Below, in pieces: positions 44,479 through 53,347 of a stretch of 64,000 nt of DNA. The stretch comes from a virus. Made by a program: the position numbers and the translations under genes. Where the stretch lies: the IMG/VR virus record IMGVR_UViG_3300042261_002391, positions 24,469-88,468 of that record. One strand, written 5' to 3'. A model generated the notes under the pieces. It had not been told where the DNA came from and ran no database searches. It worked only from the letters and a program-made list of their open reading frames with translations. Positions within the stretch are counted from its first letter, which is position 1. Each line of letters starts with the position of its first letter.

Positions 44479-47055
44479 TTACCCGCACCGTGAATTTCCG
44501 CACCCCATGCAAGTTAAACACCCCTCTTTATATTCAAGATGTTCACTGCCACAATTCGGACATTTTCCTTTTCCCTTTTCGCCATCTTTAATATATCGTT
44601 TTATCACACGTGCAACACCATTTTTCCAAGTATTGATATATTCTTCACTAAAATTCAAAGATTCAATCAATTCGTGTAAATATATTGTAGGCATTCCATG
44701 TCTCATAATACCCGAGATAAGTTTGGCGTAATTCCAGAATACAGGATTAAATGCGTGATTGACACCAGTATGTACTTGTTTAACGCCGTCAGCATCAATA
44801 TATTCAATGTCGTAACGTTTGATTTTTATTGGATTATTATTTTCATCAACAGCATCGATAATATTCTTCACCACTTCACATTCTTTAACATTTGGCGGTA
44901 ATTTACTTAAACCATTTTCAAGTTTTCCTGTGAATATTTCATAAGGTCTACCATCTTTCAATCCAACAACAGCAATCCATTTTTCAAGATTGTTTTGGAA
45001 ACGATGAATATCTGCTTTCAAACGTTTAGGACGCTTTGGCGCATGATTTTCATGGAAGTGTTCTTGATTATCTTTAACTTCTTTAGCAGGTTTTTCATCA
45101 GTACTAACCAACACACCGCTTCTACTACCATCACGATAAACAGTAAGACCTTTACATCCCACACGCCAACCAGTTTCATATACCTTAGCAACCATTTCTT
45201 CAGTAATCGTATTTGGAAGATTAACTGTTACTGAAATTGAATGGTCTACATGCTTTTGTAAACGACCCTGCATTTCAACTTTCTTAACCCAATCAACATC
45301 GTTTGATGTTGCTTTATAATATGGAGATTTTTTTACGATTTCATCAAGTTGTTCGCTGTTCATGCTCTTAACAACTTTAATATCGTATCCGTTGATTTCA
45401 AGCCATTTTTCGAACTTATGGTGAAATACTGGATATTGCATCCATGCAATACCTTCATCATCAACATAGTCAATACGCACATCTTTTTCCTGTGGATTGA
45501 TTTTCCTACGCCTCATATACAATGGCAAGAATACTGGTTCGATTCCTGATGTTGTTTGAGTCATTAAACTCAATGTTCCAGTTGGTGCGATAGTGAGCAA
45601 TGCAATATTTCTACGCCCATACTTAACCATATCATCATATAGTTTAGAGTCTGCTTCTTTAATTCTTAAAATAAAAGGATTATTAACCTCACGCTTAGAA
45701 TCGTAAACAGGGAAAGCACCACGTTCTTTAGCCATATTTACTGATGAACGATAAGCATTTAATTTTAATGTTTCATGAACTTTTTCGCTAAAATCGTTTG
45801 CTTCGTCAGTGCCATAACGTAAACCTAAAGCAGCCAACATATCACCTTCAGCAGTAATACCTAAACCAGTTCTACGACCATTAATAGTCATTTGTTTGAT
45901 TTCATTCCAAAGACTGATTTCGATTTGTTTAATAAATTCTTCTTCAGGGTCTGATTCAATTTTAGCTAATATTGCGTCAATTTTTTCAATTTCAAGGTCG
46001 ATAATATCGTCCATGTATCTTTGAGCAATCCGAGCGTCTAATTTAAATGCTTCCCAATCAAAATACGCCTGTGGTGTGAATGGATTACGGACATAACCGT
46101 ATAAATTAAGTGACAATAAACGACAGCTATCATTTGGACATAACGGAATTTCACCACAAGGATTAGTACTAACAGTTCTAAAACCCAAATCAGCGTAACA
46201 ATCAGGAATACTTTCACGAATAATAGCATCCCAAAATAAAATACCGGGTTCTGCTGATTTCCATGCATTGTGAATAATCTTTTTCCAAATTTTATTAGCA
46301 TCCGCATCTTTCACATATTTTGGCGCATTGCTATCAATTGGATATTTTTGATGAAATGGCGTATTATTCAATGCAGCTTCCATAAATTCATCAGTAATTT
46401 TTACTGAAATATTTGCACCAGTTACTTTACCTTGTTCGAGTTTTGCATCAATGAATTTTTCAGAATCAGGATGTTTAATTGATGTGCTTAGCATTAATGC
46501 GCCTCTACGACCATCTTGGGCAACTTCCTTAGTTGTATTTGAATAACGTTCCATGAAAGGAACAACACCTGTTGATGTAATTGCTGAGTTTTTTACCGGG
46601 CTTCCAGTTGGTCTGATAAACGACATATCAAGTCCAACACCGCCACGTCTTTTTTGTAGCTGAACAACTTCTTGGTCAAGTTTCAAAATACCGCCATAAC
46701 TATCACTATCTGTCTTGTTCCCAATAACGAAACAATTGGATAATGAAACAATTTGATTGTTATTGCCGATGCCTGACATTGGTGAACCACCCGGAACAAT
46801 TCTATTGAATCCTTTCAATGTTTCGTAAATATATTCTTCACTTAAACCATTGGGATACTTTGCTTCGATTCTCGCAAGTTCTTTAGCGATTCTTCGATGC
46901 ATATCATCGGGAGTTAGTTCATATAAATTCTTATCGTCCTTTAGACAATATTTTCTAATCCATACATCTGTAGCAAGCTCATCCCCTTTAAAATACTCTA
47001 AAGTAGCTTTTTCCACTTCGTGTTTAGGATAAATTTTTAGATTTTTTTCCGTCAT
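44479..47055 (-). CDS. nrdJ: Cobalamin-dependent class II ribonucleotide reductase
   Basis: 858 residues. Order of motifs: SNCFVIGNKTDS, QKRRGGVGLDMS, STNPCGEIPLC (central radical-site loop), APTGTLSLMTQTTSGIEP, then RVGCKGLTVYRDGSR, a TSCPD-like region and a C-terminal zinc ribbon CPNCGSEHLEY...CLTCMGCGNSRCG with the redox Cys pair. It makes dNDPs or dNTPs from ribonucleotides using adenosylcobalamin, oxygen-independently, which suits an anaerobic host. Complete length. Host-type promoter at 47088. Confidence 0.95.
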   Translation of the reverse strand: MTEKNLKIYPKHEVEKATLEYFKGDELATDVWIRKYCLKDDKNLYELTPDDMHRRIAKELARIEAKYPNGLSEEYIYETLKGFNRIVPGGSPMSGIGNNNQIVSLSNCFVIGNKTDSDSYGGILKLDQEVVQLQKRRGGVGLDMSFIRPTGSPVKNSAITSTGVVPFMERYSNTTKEVAQDGRRGALMLSTSIKHPDSEKFIDAKLEQGKVTGANISVKITDEFMEAALNNTPFHQKYPIDSNAPKYVKDADANKIWKKIIHNAWKSAEPGILFWDAIIRESIPDCYADLGFRTVSTNPCGEIPLCPNDSCRLLSLNLYGYVRNPFTPQAYFDWEAFKLDARIAQRYMDDIIDLEIEKIDAILAKIESDPEEEFIKQIEISLWNEIKQMTINGRRTGLGITAEGDMLAALGLRYGTDEANDFSEKVHETLKLNAYRSSVNMAKERGAFPVYDSKREVNNPFILRIKEADSKLYDDMVKYGRRNIALLTIAPTGTLSLMTQTTSGIEPVFLPLYMRRRKINPQEKDVRIDYVDDEGIAWMQYPVFHHKFEKWLEINGYDIKVVKSMNSEQLDEIVKKSPYYKATSNDVDWVKKVEMQGRLQKHVDHSISVTVNLPNTITEEMVAKVYETGWRVGCKGLTVYRDGSRSGVLVSTDEKPAKEVKDNQEHFHENHAPKRPKRLKADIHRFQNNLEKWIAVVGLKDGRPYEIFTGKLENGLSKLPPNVKECEVVKNIIDAVDENNNPIKIKRYDIEYIDADGVKQVHTGVNHAFNPVFWNYAKLISGIMRHGMPTIYLHELIESLNFSEEYINTWKNGVARVIKRYIKDGEKGKGKCPNCGSEHLEYKEGCLTCMGCGNSRCG

Positions 47056-47087
47056 ATTAAAAATATTTTTTATTAAAATTATTTTCG

Positions 47088-47118
47088 CAAATATATTCTA
47101 TTGCCTCAATAAATACAA
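47088..47118 (-). promoter_or_regulatory. Host-type promoter (TTG-N20-TATATTTG)
   Basis: Perfect TAnnTTTG and TTG, 33 bp before the nrdJ ATG. Confidence 0.8.
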
Positions 47119-47216
47119 GCATTTTAGAAAAAGTAAAGAATAATTTTAAGCTTTTTTTTAAGTATTTGTAGATTAGATTTTTAGCAATTTTTATTAAAAT
47201 GTTAAATAAAAATTAC

Positions 47217-47243
47217 AAAAAAGGGTGCTATAAAATAGCACCC
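47217..47243 (-). terminator. Terminator
   Basis: GGGTGCTAT/ATAGCACCC stem with a T6 run on the minus strand, after the small vWA gene. Confidence 0.85.
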
Positions 47244-47277
47244 CAAAAAAACGGAAATAAATACAAAACAGAAAATA

Positions 47278-48006
47278 TTACTTATTAGTATCTGTAGTAA
47301 TCGACCCTGCAGTATTACTAACAACTGATGAACCATTTTGATTATCGGCATTAATAAGACCTTTAGATTTTAATTTAAAACTAGCATCCTTACTTGACAT
47401 GCTACGATAACTCACTGTTGCATCAGATAATGTTGCTGACATATTAAACACGCCATCACTAGTTGCAGTATAGGTATACGTATTTGATGTTGAAATTCCA
47501 AATCCACTACCAACCGAAAATGCATCTTGGTTTGCAGCGAGATAAATGAAATTCCAATTATCGTCTTCGCACTCTTTAATCATTTGTTTAATGGTATCCA
47601 ACTTATACTCCTTACTGGCATTTTCCTGACCATCGGTTACAATACAAACCAATACTTTCGATGGTTTCACGTAATCTAATTTAGCAAACGTTGCCCGGGT
47701 GCTATTAATTGTTTTACCAATTGCATCGTATAATGCAGTCATACCTCTAGGCTTCCAAACTTCTTTTGAAATTTTTTCAGCCTTTTTAATGTCGATATTG
47801 TCATAAACCAATTCATATTGGTCATCGAATAATACAACGCTGATTGTTGCCTCATCCGGCAATTTTTTCTGTTCATCCAGAAATGTACCGAATCCACCAA
47901 CACTATCGTCAATAATGTTGGACATAGACCCTGAACGGTCAAGAATACAGATTATGTGTGTTTTTTCATTTGTTGGCATTTCTACCTCTACTTTAACTCT
48001 AGCCAT
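47278..48006 (-). CDS. Small vWA-domain protein (TerY-like)
   Basis: 242 residues from the ATG at 48006, matching the promoter position. MIDAS: LDRSGSMS, GMTAL and VTDGQENAS, all three conserved, so metal binding is likely. About residues 5-170 form the vWA domain; the tail is Ser/Thr/Asn-rich (SVVSNTAGSITTDTNK). It resembles the stand-alone TerY type. Its own host-type promoter and terminator make it a single-gene unit. Confidence 0.88.
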   Translation of the reverse strand: MARVKVEVEMPTNEKTHIICILDRSGSMSNIIDDSVGGFGTFLDEQKKLPDEATISVVLFDDQYELVYDNIDIKKAEKISKEVWKPRGMTALYDAIGKTINSTRATFAKLDYVKPSKVLVCIVTDGQENASKEYKLDTIKQMIKECEDDNWNFIYLAANQDAFSVGSGFGISTSNTYTYTATSDGVFNMSATLSDATVSYRSMSSKDASFKLKSKGLINADNQNGSSVVSNTAGSITTDTNK

Positions 48007-48039
48007 ATTAATTATAATTAAACTTGAAATTATTTTTAG

Positions 48040-48070
48040 CAAATATAATATATTAAAATGGAAAATGCAA
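48040..48070 (-). promoter_or_regulatory. Host-type promoter (TTG-N20-TATATTTG)
   Basis: Perfect TAnnTTTG, 34 bp before the ATG at 48006. Confidence 0.8.
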
Positions 48071-48108
48071 GTTATTTTTATTTAGACTAAATAAAAAATA
48101 ATGAAATA

Positions 48109-48780
48109 TTAAATAAAATCAGTACCATCAAATTCTTTTTTTAATTTATGGCATCTTTTGTAATTACCGCCTTTAGGTGCTAAACCTACGAATATTAGTG
48201 ATTGTCTAAAATTAAAATTATTTCTAATTAATGCTTCTAATAAGGTATCATCACTAATTTTTTTCTTGTTAGTTGTTTTATTTCTACCTCTCCATGTAGG
48301 TGTTAAAGCATGACAATTAGGGCATAATGCCTCTAAATTTTCTCTACTATTGTTATGATGATTACCGTCGATATGTTCCAATTCCAATGGAAGTGGAACA
48401 TCTAACCATTTACTTAATCCACACTTATTACATTTATTATTTTGTTCTAAAATAATTCTTTTTCTTAGTCTTTCATAACTTAATGTGGAAAATTCAGCAT
48501 TTAGTATTTTATCATTAAATAGTTTAGTCCTATTTTCTTTAATTTTTTTGATTTTATCAATGTCGATGATTTTAATGATATTGTTATCTTCCAATTTCTT
48601 AGATGGAAATACACCACCAACTTTCCTACCTTTTAATGACTTACTTACGGCAATATTAATATTGGTTCTATTTTCTTTTGTACTATATGCTCTAGCACAT
48701 GCTCTCGAACAAAAATCGCCGTTACTATATTTACTGTATTTTACGGCATCATTTACCTGACAATTTTTACATTTTTCCAT
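48109..48780 (-). CDS. HNH homing endonuclease
   Basis: 223 residues from the ATG at 48780. A FLYWCH-like finger CKNCQVND...FCSRACARAYS, a NUMOD-like stretch (SLKGRKVGG), then CNKCGLSKW, LELEHIDGNHHNNSRENLEALC and PNCHALTPTWRG. C-terminal helices follow. The promoter lies inside a long palindrome, and tRNA-Lys starts 57 nt upstream. Confidence 0.9.
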   Translation of the reverse strand: MEKCKNCQVNDAVKYSKYSNGDFCSRACARAYSTKENRTNINIAVSKSLKGRKVGGVFPSKKLEDNNIIKIIDIDKIKKIKENRTKLFNDKILNAEFSTLSYERLRKRIILEQNNKCNKCGLSKWLDVPLPLELEHIDGNHHNNSRENLEALCPNCHALTPTWRGRNKTTNKKKISDDTLLEALIRNNFNFRQSLIFVGLAPKGGNYKRCHKLKKEFDGTDFI

Positions 48781-48833
48781 AATTTGAACTAATTTTAATA
48801 TAAATACTATTAAAATTAAAATTAGTTCAAATT
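48781..48833 (-). promoter_or_regulatory. Late-type box inside a 19-bp inverted repeat
   Basis: GTATTTATA (minus, 48799-48807) sits between AATTTGAACTAATTTTAAT (48781-48799) and its perfect reverse complement (48815-48833). Confidence 0.7.
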
Positions 48834-48836
48834 TAG

Positions 48837-48910
48837 TACTCCCGATGGGACTTGAACCCATAGTCTCGCACTTTAAAAGAGTGGGGTTTTACCAATTAAA
48901 CTACGGAAGT
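48837..48910 (-). tRNA. tRNA-Lys(TTT)
   Basis: Acceptor ACTTCCG/CGGGAGT, anticodon loop CTTTTAA on stem CACT/AGTG, T-arm ATGGG/CCCAT, A73. Confidence 0.9.
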
Positions 48911-48946
48911 ATCTTATTATAATAACTGTTATATTTTAACAGTTTG

Positions 48947-49028
48947 TAGGAATGGTAGGATTCGAACCTACTAGACCGAAGTACTTGATTTACAGTCAAG
49001 CCTAACCCTCCAACGTTAGCGCATTCCC
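48947..49028 (-). tRNA. tRNA-Tyr(GTA)
   Basis: Acceptor GGGAATG/CATTCCT, D-arm CTAAC/TTAG, anticodon stem CTTGA/TCAAG with loop CTGTAAA, short class II variable arm, T-arm GTAGG/CCTAC, A73. Confidence 0.92.
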
Positions 49029-49038
49029 ATTTATATTG

Positions 49039-49130
49039 TGGAACATGTAGGATTCGAACCTACTTACTGCGACCAATACGACTATTTAGCGATGCAGGTT
49101 GGATTTACAGTCCAGTGCCGTTAATGTTCC
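49039..49130 (-). tRNA. Aberrant tRNA-like element, Tyr(GTA)-like, no D-arm
   Basis: Acceptor GGAACAT/ATGTTCC and T-arm GTAGG/CCTAC are perfect, anticodon arm TGGA-CTGTAAA-TCCA. Only 8 nt separate acceptor and anticodon arm, so there is no D-arm, while the variable region is about 35 nt (CTGC...GCAG). Same layout as the element at 29228. Confidence 0.6.
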
Positions 49131-49141
49131 AAATTTCCGTG

Positions 49142-49213
49142 TACTCCCGGTGGGAATCGAACCCACAACCCACTGATTAAGAGTCAGTTACTCTACCTTT
49201 AAGCTACAAGAGC
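49142..49213 (-). tRNA. tRNA-Lys(CTT)
   Basis: Acceptor GCTCTTG/CGGGAGT with G-T pairs, anticodon stem ACTGA/TCAGT with loop CTCTTAA, T-arm GTGGG/CCCAC, A73. Confidence 0.9.
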
Positions 49214-49231
49214 AAATATATAAAAACAAAA

Positions 49232-49255
49232 AACCCGAATCTTTCGAATCGGGTT
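49232..49255 (-). terminator. Terminator of the small-ORF cassette
   Basis: AACCCGA/TCGGGTT stem with flanking A and T runs; same type as at 35964 and 60764. Confidence 0.8.
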
Positions 49256-49286
49256 CTTTTAATTTCTGGCTTTGCAAAATCATTGC

Positions 49287-49382
49287 TTATTTTTTGCGTC
49301 CTGCAGAACAAAACATTCCCGATTCCATAAGAGATTTCTTATAAGATTTATAACCGTAATATTTTTTTGCAGTAGCTTTCAT
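49287..49382 (-). CDS. Small basic protein, cassette copy B
   Basis: 31 residues, MKATAKKYYGYKSYKK then SGMFCSAGRKK. The FCSxxGR end resembles cassette copy A (IFCSNITGR). It has double promoters upstream and a matching terminator downstream. Confidence 0.55.
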   Translation of the reverse strand: MKATAKKYYGYKSYKKSLMESGMFCSAGRKK

Positions 49383-49417
49383 TTCTTTATTTTTTAATTG
49401 TTCAACTTTTAATAGTG

Positions 49418-49459
49418 CAAATATACGCATAAATACGAAATAAACAAGAAAAGGTTACA
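49418..49459 (-). promoter_or_regulatory. Double promoter: ECF-type plus host-type
   Basis: TGTAACC, 15 nt, CGTATTTATG (49428-49459) and TTG, 19 nt, TATATTTG (49418-49447) overlap on the minus strand. Confidence 0.7.
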
Positions 49460-49511
49460 AAAAATAGCAACATTTTTCAAAGTTTTTTCTAAATTATTGA
49501 TTTTCAATATT

Positions 49512-50321
49512 TTATTCAACTAATCTAATTGTCCAATAGTCGGCAGATAACCCTGATTGTTCGACATATCCGTAAGGCAAATAGAAATATCCATTAATTC
49601 CCCATTTTTCACCCCAACTATTACGAACAATTAATGCTTGTTTATTATCGTCATAACCAACAGCAAGTACGGCATGTCCACCCATTGATTGTTCTCCGGG
49701 TTTAGGCATTGATGCAATTCCTGTACGAGCAACTTCATCACTCATAAACGATTCATATATTGTAAACCCAAATGCTACGGGATATCCATCAGATAAGCAA
49801 TGTTTTACTTCATATAACGTATGTGGACTAATTCTTAAATATTCCAGTACTTGATTATCTAACGCAACACGATAACAATCATTATTCGGTTTTGTTTTAA
49901 ATTTCCAAATATCATATTTCCACATTGATTCTGAACAAACACCGTCTTTGACCATTGTTTTAATACCATCACGAATCATCGCACCAGCATCTTCATTAAT
50001 AGTTCCCTCCAATGCTCTTTCATTATAATAAATGAACAATCTTGAAGGAATAAAATCTTGTTTCTTTTGTTTAATTTGTTCAAATTGAAATGCAGCACCT
50101 AAAGCATTTGCAGTACAACTACCTAATTCGCCTTGATTATAGACTGGTGGACAATATTGTCTTAAATCTACTATTGATGGTAGTTCATGAGGAGCAGTAA
50201 TTTTAAATTTACGGTCACGTGGGTCTACATTATCTTTTACCCAACCAAATTTAAATGTTTGTTTTTCGGGTTTACCGAAAATTTTCTTGAAGAATTTTTT
50301 AATTAATGTTAATAGTTTCAT
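49512..50321 (-). CDS. Papain-like (C1A) cysteine protease
   Basis: 269 residues. Catalytic order: NQGELGSCTANAL (oxyanion Gln and nucleophile Cys near residue 75), GGHAVLAVGYD (His near 215), RNSWGEKWGINGYF (Asn near 235). The N-terminal 25 residues are basic and amphipathic (LLTLIKKFFKKIFGK), perhaps a membrane or particle-targeting helix. It may process phage or host proteins. Late-type box at 50337. Confidence 0.92.
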   Translation of the reverse strand: MKLLTLIKKFFKKIFGKPEKQTFKFGWVKDNVDPRDRKFKITAPHELPSIVDLRQYCPPVYNQGELGSCTANALGAAFQFEQIKQKKQDFIPSRLFIYYNERALEGTINEDAGAMIRDGIKTMVKDGVCSESMWKYDIWKFKTKPNNDCYRVALDNQVLEYLRISPHTLYEVKHCLSDGYPVAFGFTIYESFMSDEVARTGIASMPKPGEQSMGGHAVLAVGYDDNKQALIVRNSWGEKWGINGYFYLPYGYVEQSGLSADYWTIRLVE

Positions 50322-50336
50322 AGTATTTCGTTTTCA

Positions 50337-50345
50337 TATAAATAC
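50337..50345 (-). promoter_or_regulatory. Late-type GTATTTATA box inside an 8-bp inverted repeat
   Basis: TTTTCATA / TATGAAAA arms flank the box; 16 bp before the protease ATG. Confidence 0.65.
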
Positions 50346-50350
50346 TATGA

Positions 50351-50382
50351 AAAATGGCTACATTGTTAAATGCAGCCATTTT
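50351..50382 (-). terminator. Terminator of the RNA ligase operon
   Basis: AAAATGGCT/AGCCATTTT stem with a T run on the minus strand. Confidence 0.8.
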
Positions 50383-50384
50383 AT

Positions 50385-51467
50385 TTATCCTACTTCATAA
50401 CCATCCTTAAACGGTTTTGAATATGTTGGTCTGATTTTCTTCCATATAATTTCATCATATGGTCTTTTATCAAACATTTTAAATAAGATGCTGCAATATT
50501 CAGTTTTAAGTGCTTCTGCTGCAAATTCTTTACGTGTTTTAATATCATTGATATGATAAATACGAATGAATTCTTTCAACGATAGTCTTTCAATTGAGTT
50601 ATATTCGTTTTCCAACGAAGCAACTGTTTTTTTCAACCAATCATAAAATTCGTCAGGTACTCGGTCAAGTAACGAATCAAAATCATAATTATTCATCAAA
50701 TGTTCCCATACCGTAATATTTGAAACATTCGTTAAAATACCATGTAATCTGATATATTCACTAAATTTTACTTTAACACGAAAACCGTCAGAAAACCTAA
50801 CAACAAAACCTTCACGATTTTCTTCTTCAAGTGCCTTCAAATCATTAAGATTCTTTATGTTTTTTAATTCATATTTCTTAACAACAGTAAAATACTTAGA
50901 ATACATCGCAATCAATTTATCGTATGGTAATTCTTCCCCGGTTGAAGTTATAATGTTACCTAGTAACACTAATTCCCTTCTATCACCATAATCGACAACA
51001 ATACGATTTTCTTTATATAAAATTTCGAACAAATATGTGCAATTACGATTCAATGCATCAAAAGTATTATTTTCAATCATTTTACGTGCTTCAATAACTT
51101 GCTCGGAAATAAATGAACCACGACTAGCAACAATCCATTGCATTATTTCTTCATAAAAGAAAACTATAATCAATGACCCATCCATTTTTTCAAAAATTTC
51201 AAATTCTTTAGACATATCAATTTCTGATGGGTCGTGTTCTTCAAAATTCTTGAATTTCATGAATGGTCTAGCAAGAATATTACCATTGCCATCAACAACC
51301 ATTCCACGACAAGATAATGTGTATACATCCCAAAATCTTTTAGATTGTACTTTAGGTGAATAATTCAAAATCCAAATATCATATTCTGGATGCTTATTGG
51401 CAACAATTAATCCATTGTCAATATATTCCCGCAATAATGCCCAATCAACTTCTTCCAACATTTCCAT
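50385..51467 (-). CDS. T4 Rnl1-like RNA ligase
   Basis: 360 residues from the ATG at 51467, which overlaps the upstream TAG region. Motif I FEKMDGSLI (Lys near residue 90 takes AMP), motif IIIa-like YLFEILYKENRIV, motif IV EGFVVRF, motif V VKVKF; the C-terminus is helical. Members join 5'-phosphate and 3'-OH RNA ends and repair tRNAs cut by anticodon nucleases, which fits the many tRNA genes here. Confidence 0.9.
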   Translation of the reverse strand: MEMLEEVDWALLREYIDNGLIVANKHPEYDIWILNYSPKVQSKRFWDVYTLSCRGMVVDGNGNILARPFMKFKNFEEHDPSEIDMSKEFEIFEKMDGSLIIVFFYEEIMQWIVASRGSFISEQVIEARKMIENNTFDALNRNCTYLFEILYKENRIVVDYGDRRELVLLGNIITSTGEELPYDKLIAMYSKYFTVVKKYELKNIKNLNDLKALEEENREGFVVRFSDGFRVKVKFSEYIRLHGILTNVSNITVWEHLMNNYDFDSLLDRVPDEFYDWLKKTVASLENEYNSIERLSLKEFIRIYHINDIKTRKEFAAEALKTEYCSILFKMFDKRPYDEIIWKKIRPTYSKPFKDGYEVG

Positions 51468-51468
51468 T

Positions 51469-52332
51469 CTATGTCCCCCTCTTTTTAGGATATGAGTATA
51501 ACTTGTTTCTTTCAAGAAATTCTCGTCTCAATTGTTTTGTTTCATATTTATTCTCGCCTAAAACATATACGTATTTATGCTTTTTACCGATTTCCCGGGA
51601 TTCGCACGATAACATATAATCTTTAGATAATTTTTTTATCCTTTTAGCAATATCTTCAGGCATTTGGTCAAACTTTACACTATCACCTTTCTGCCAATCA
51701 AGTTGCCAAATAATTCCATCATTTTTTGCAACTTTTCTATATACTGAACGTGCTCTAAAATATCTGTCTGATACCCATCTACCTGATTCAATTCTATATT
51801 GTTTGCTTGCACCAGATTTCTTACCAATATAATAAAAATTACATGCTTGATAAAGAGTACCTAATTCATTTGCCTCCACATCAGAATATGCGACAAATAC
51901 TCTAAATCTGGTGTTTTTAACCATCCAATTAATAGCGTACATTATTAATGAACTTCCCAAATTTTTGGGTGACCAACTAATGCATGCACCTCTGCTAATT
52001 AATCTTTCAATCTTTTTGGTCTTTTCTCCAACTAATTTCGAAAAAACACTAGGCATATCCATTATCACAACACCTGCTAATATACCATTATATCTTGCAG
52101 TAAAAATGTGCGTTGGATATAAACTCATTCTGCCAAGCCATTCATGTCGTTCGATAAATTCTTTTACTTCATCGTAACACGCATCCTTTTCTTCGAATTG
52201 TATTGTAAAATCAGAAACTCTTAAATCCTTAACATCGTCTTCAGATAAATTTGCTCTTTTTAAATCTTCATCCCGGTTAGCAACCCTTATTTCATATTGC
52301 CAACAATTTTCAGTGTTTGTTTTTATTCCCAT
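51469..52332 (-). CDS. GNAT-fold protein, Mom-like
   Basis: 287 residues. Residues about 55-190 (HEWLGRMSLYPTHIFTARYN, AGVVIMDMPS, RLISRGACISWSPKNLGSSL, YQACNFYYIGKKSG) follow the layout of GNAT acyltransferases and resemble Mom, which modifies DNA adenine in phage Mu. TAG stop. Overlaps the upstream methyltransferase-like gene by 10 nt. DNA modification is plausible, not shown. Confidence 0.65.
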   Translation of the reverse strand: MGIKTNTENCWQYEIRVANRDEDLKRANLSEDDVKDLRVSDFTIQFEEKDACYDEVKEFIERHEWLGRMSLYPTHIFTARYNGILAGVVIMDMPSVFSKLVGEKTKKIERLISRGACISWSPKNLGSSLIMYAINWMVKNTRFRVFVAYSDVEANELGTLYQACNFYYIGKKSGASKQYRIESGRWVSDRYFRARSVYRKVAKNDGIIWQLDWQKGDSVKFDQMPEDIAKRIKKLSKDYMLSCESREIGKKHKYVYVLGENKYETKQLRREFLERNKLYSYPKKRGT

Positions 52333-52835
52333 TTATGTGCATGTATTATACCGTGCTCCAACTTAGCATCATGAAATATTTCTTTCACGATTTTCAAATA
52401 ATCTTCTTGCTTCAAATAATGCTGATATGTTCCAGATTTGGTCAATCCCGAGGCTTTATTTGGATTCATATATGTCGAGCGAACAAACACCTGTCCGTGC
52501 CTTTTTAATCCATTATATGCCAATAAAAGTATCATTAATTGAACCTCACATTCCATCACAACATTTAACACATTAAATATTGTAGCTGTATCTGTATTAA
52601 ATGCCAAAACATGCTCTAATATCATTAAGTTATGTGCTGCGGTTCTATTATACGGGTCATACACCAAATTTGTTACATTTTTTTCACGTAATTTTTCACT
52701 AAATAAATCATATTTACCACCGCCAATATCAAAATTCACTGTATTCGGTTTCCAGCCAAAATATTTATCCACAATTTTAAATCCCGCTGGGACTTGTTTC
52801 ATAGATGATGCTTCTGAAGAATATTTTTGTATCAT
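52323..52835 (-). CDS. SAM-methyltransferase-like protein
   Basis: 170 residues. FDIGGGKYDLFSEKL (motif I, about 35-50), VYDPYNR (motif II-like acidic loop), TIFNVLNVVMEC (motif IV region) and FVRSTYMNP suggest a small class I methyltransferase fold. No DNA-methylase NPPY motif is seen. First gene of the operon with the GNAT and RNA ligase. Confidence 0.65.
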   Translation of the reverse strand: MIQKYSSEASSMKQVPAGFKIVDKYFGWKPNTVNFDIGGGKYDLFSEKLREKNVTNLVYDPYNRTAAHNLMILEHVLAFNTDTATIFNVLNVVMECEVQLMILLLAYNGLKRHGQVFVRSTYMNPNKASGLTKSGTYQHYLKQEDYLKIVKEIFHDAKLEHGIIHAHKWE

Positions 52836-52857
52836 TACTATAATCCATTCTAATCAG

Positions 52858-52887
52858 CAAAGGTAAAACTATTTTAAAAACAATCAA
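52858..52887 (-). promoter_or_regulatory. Host-type promoter (TTG-N19-TACCTTTG)
   Basis: Perfect TAnnTTTG on the minus strand, 23 bp before the ATG at 52835. Confidence 0.75.
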
Positions 52888-52896
52888 GTATTTATA
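52888..52896 (+). promoter_or_regulatory. Late-type GTATTTATA box
   Basis: Plus strand, 13 bp before the ATG at 52910; abuts the divergent host-type promoter. Confidence 0.6.
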
Positions 52897-52909
52897 GAAA
52901 AAAATAGTA

Positions 52910-53347
52910 ATGAAAAATTCAGTCAATAAAATAATCAATGAAGAAGTTGGAAATTATTTAAACGAAGCATATGTTTTTGAAGGAGATAATTTTAAATTTC
53001 AACAACGCATAAATAATTCGACATTTATAAATTATGAAGGGTTTTCAACCGATTATGACCTTAATATAATTGAGAGTGATGTTATGGTTAATTGGCATAT
53101 TGTATTCTGGTTAAACCAATATGGAATTGAAAATTTCAATATAATCGTTGACAGTGTTGAGGGAACATATAAGATTCAATATTTAAATAAACAAACCGAT
53201 GTTCAAGAACAGGAAGTAGAAAAGAATATTTCTGAAATTAAATGGAAATTCGTTGTAGGTGCTGCAAGTCTTAATATTGGTGGTGGCTTATATGTTTCCG
53301 GATTAAATTTTGATTTTAAAACAAATACATGTGATGTCAAATTCTAA
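52910..53347 (+). CDS. Hypothetical protein with N-terminal IxEE peptide
   Basis: 145 residues. The start MKNSVNKIINEEVGNYLNEA resembles the putative capsid-targeting peptide seen at 10256, 20542 and 53334. The rest is beta-rich (MVNWHIVFWLNQYG, FVVGAASLNIGGGLYVSG). Not recognised. First gene of a plus-strand trio. Confidence 0.7.
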   Translation: MKNSVNKIINEEVGNYLNEAYVFEGDNFKFQQRINNSTFINYEGFSTDYDLNIIESDVMVNWHIVFWLNQYGIENFNIIVDSVEGTYKIQYLNKQTDVQEQEVEKNISEIKWKFVVGAASLNIGGGLYVSGLNFDFKTNTCDVKF

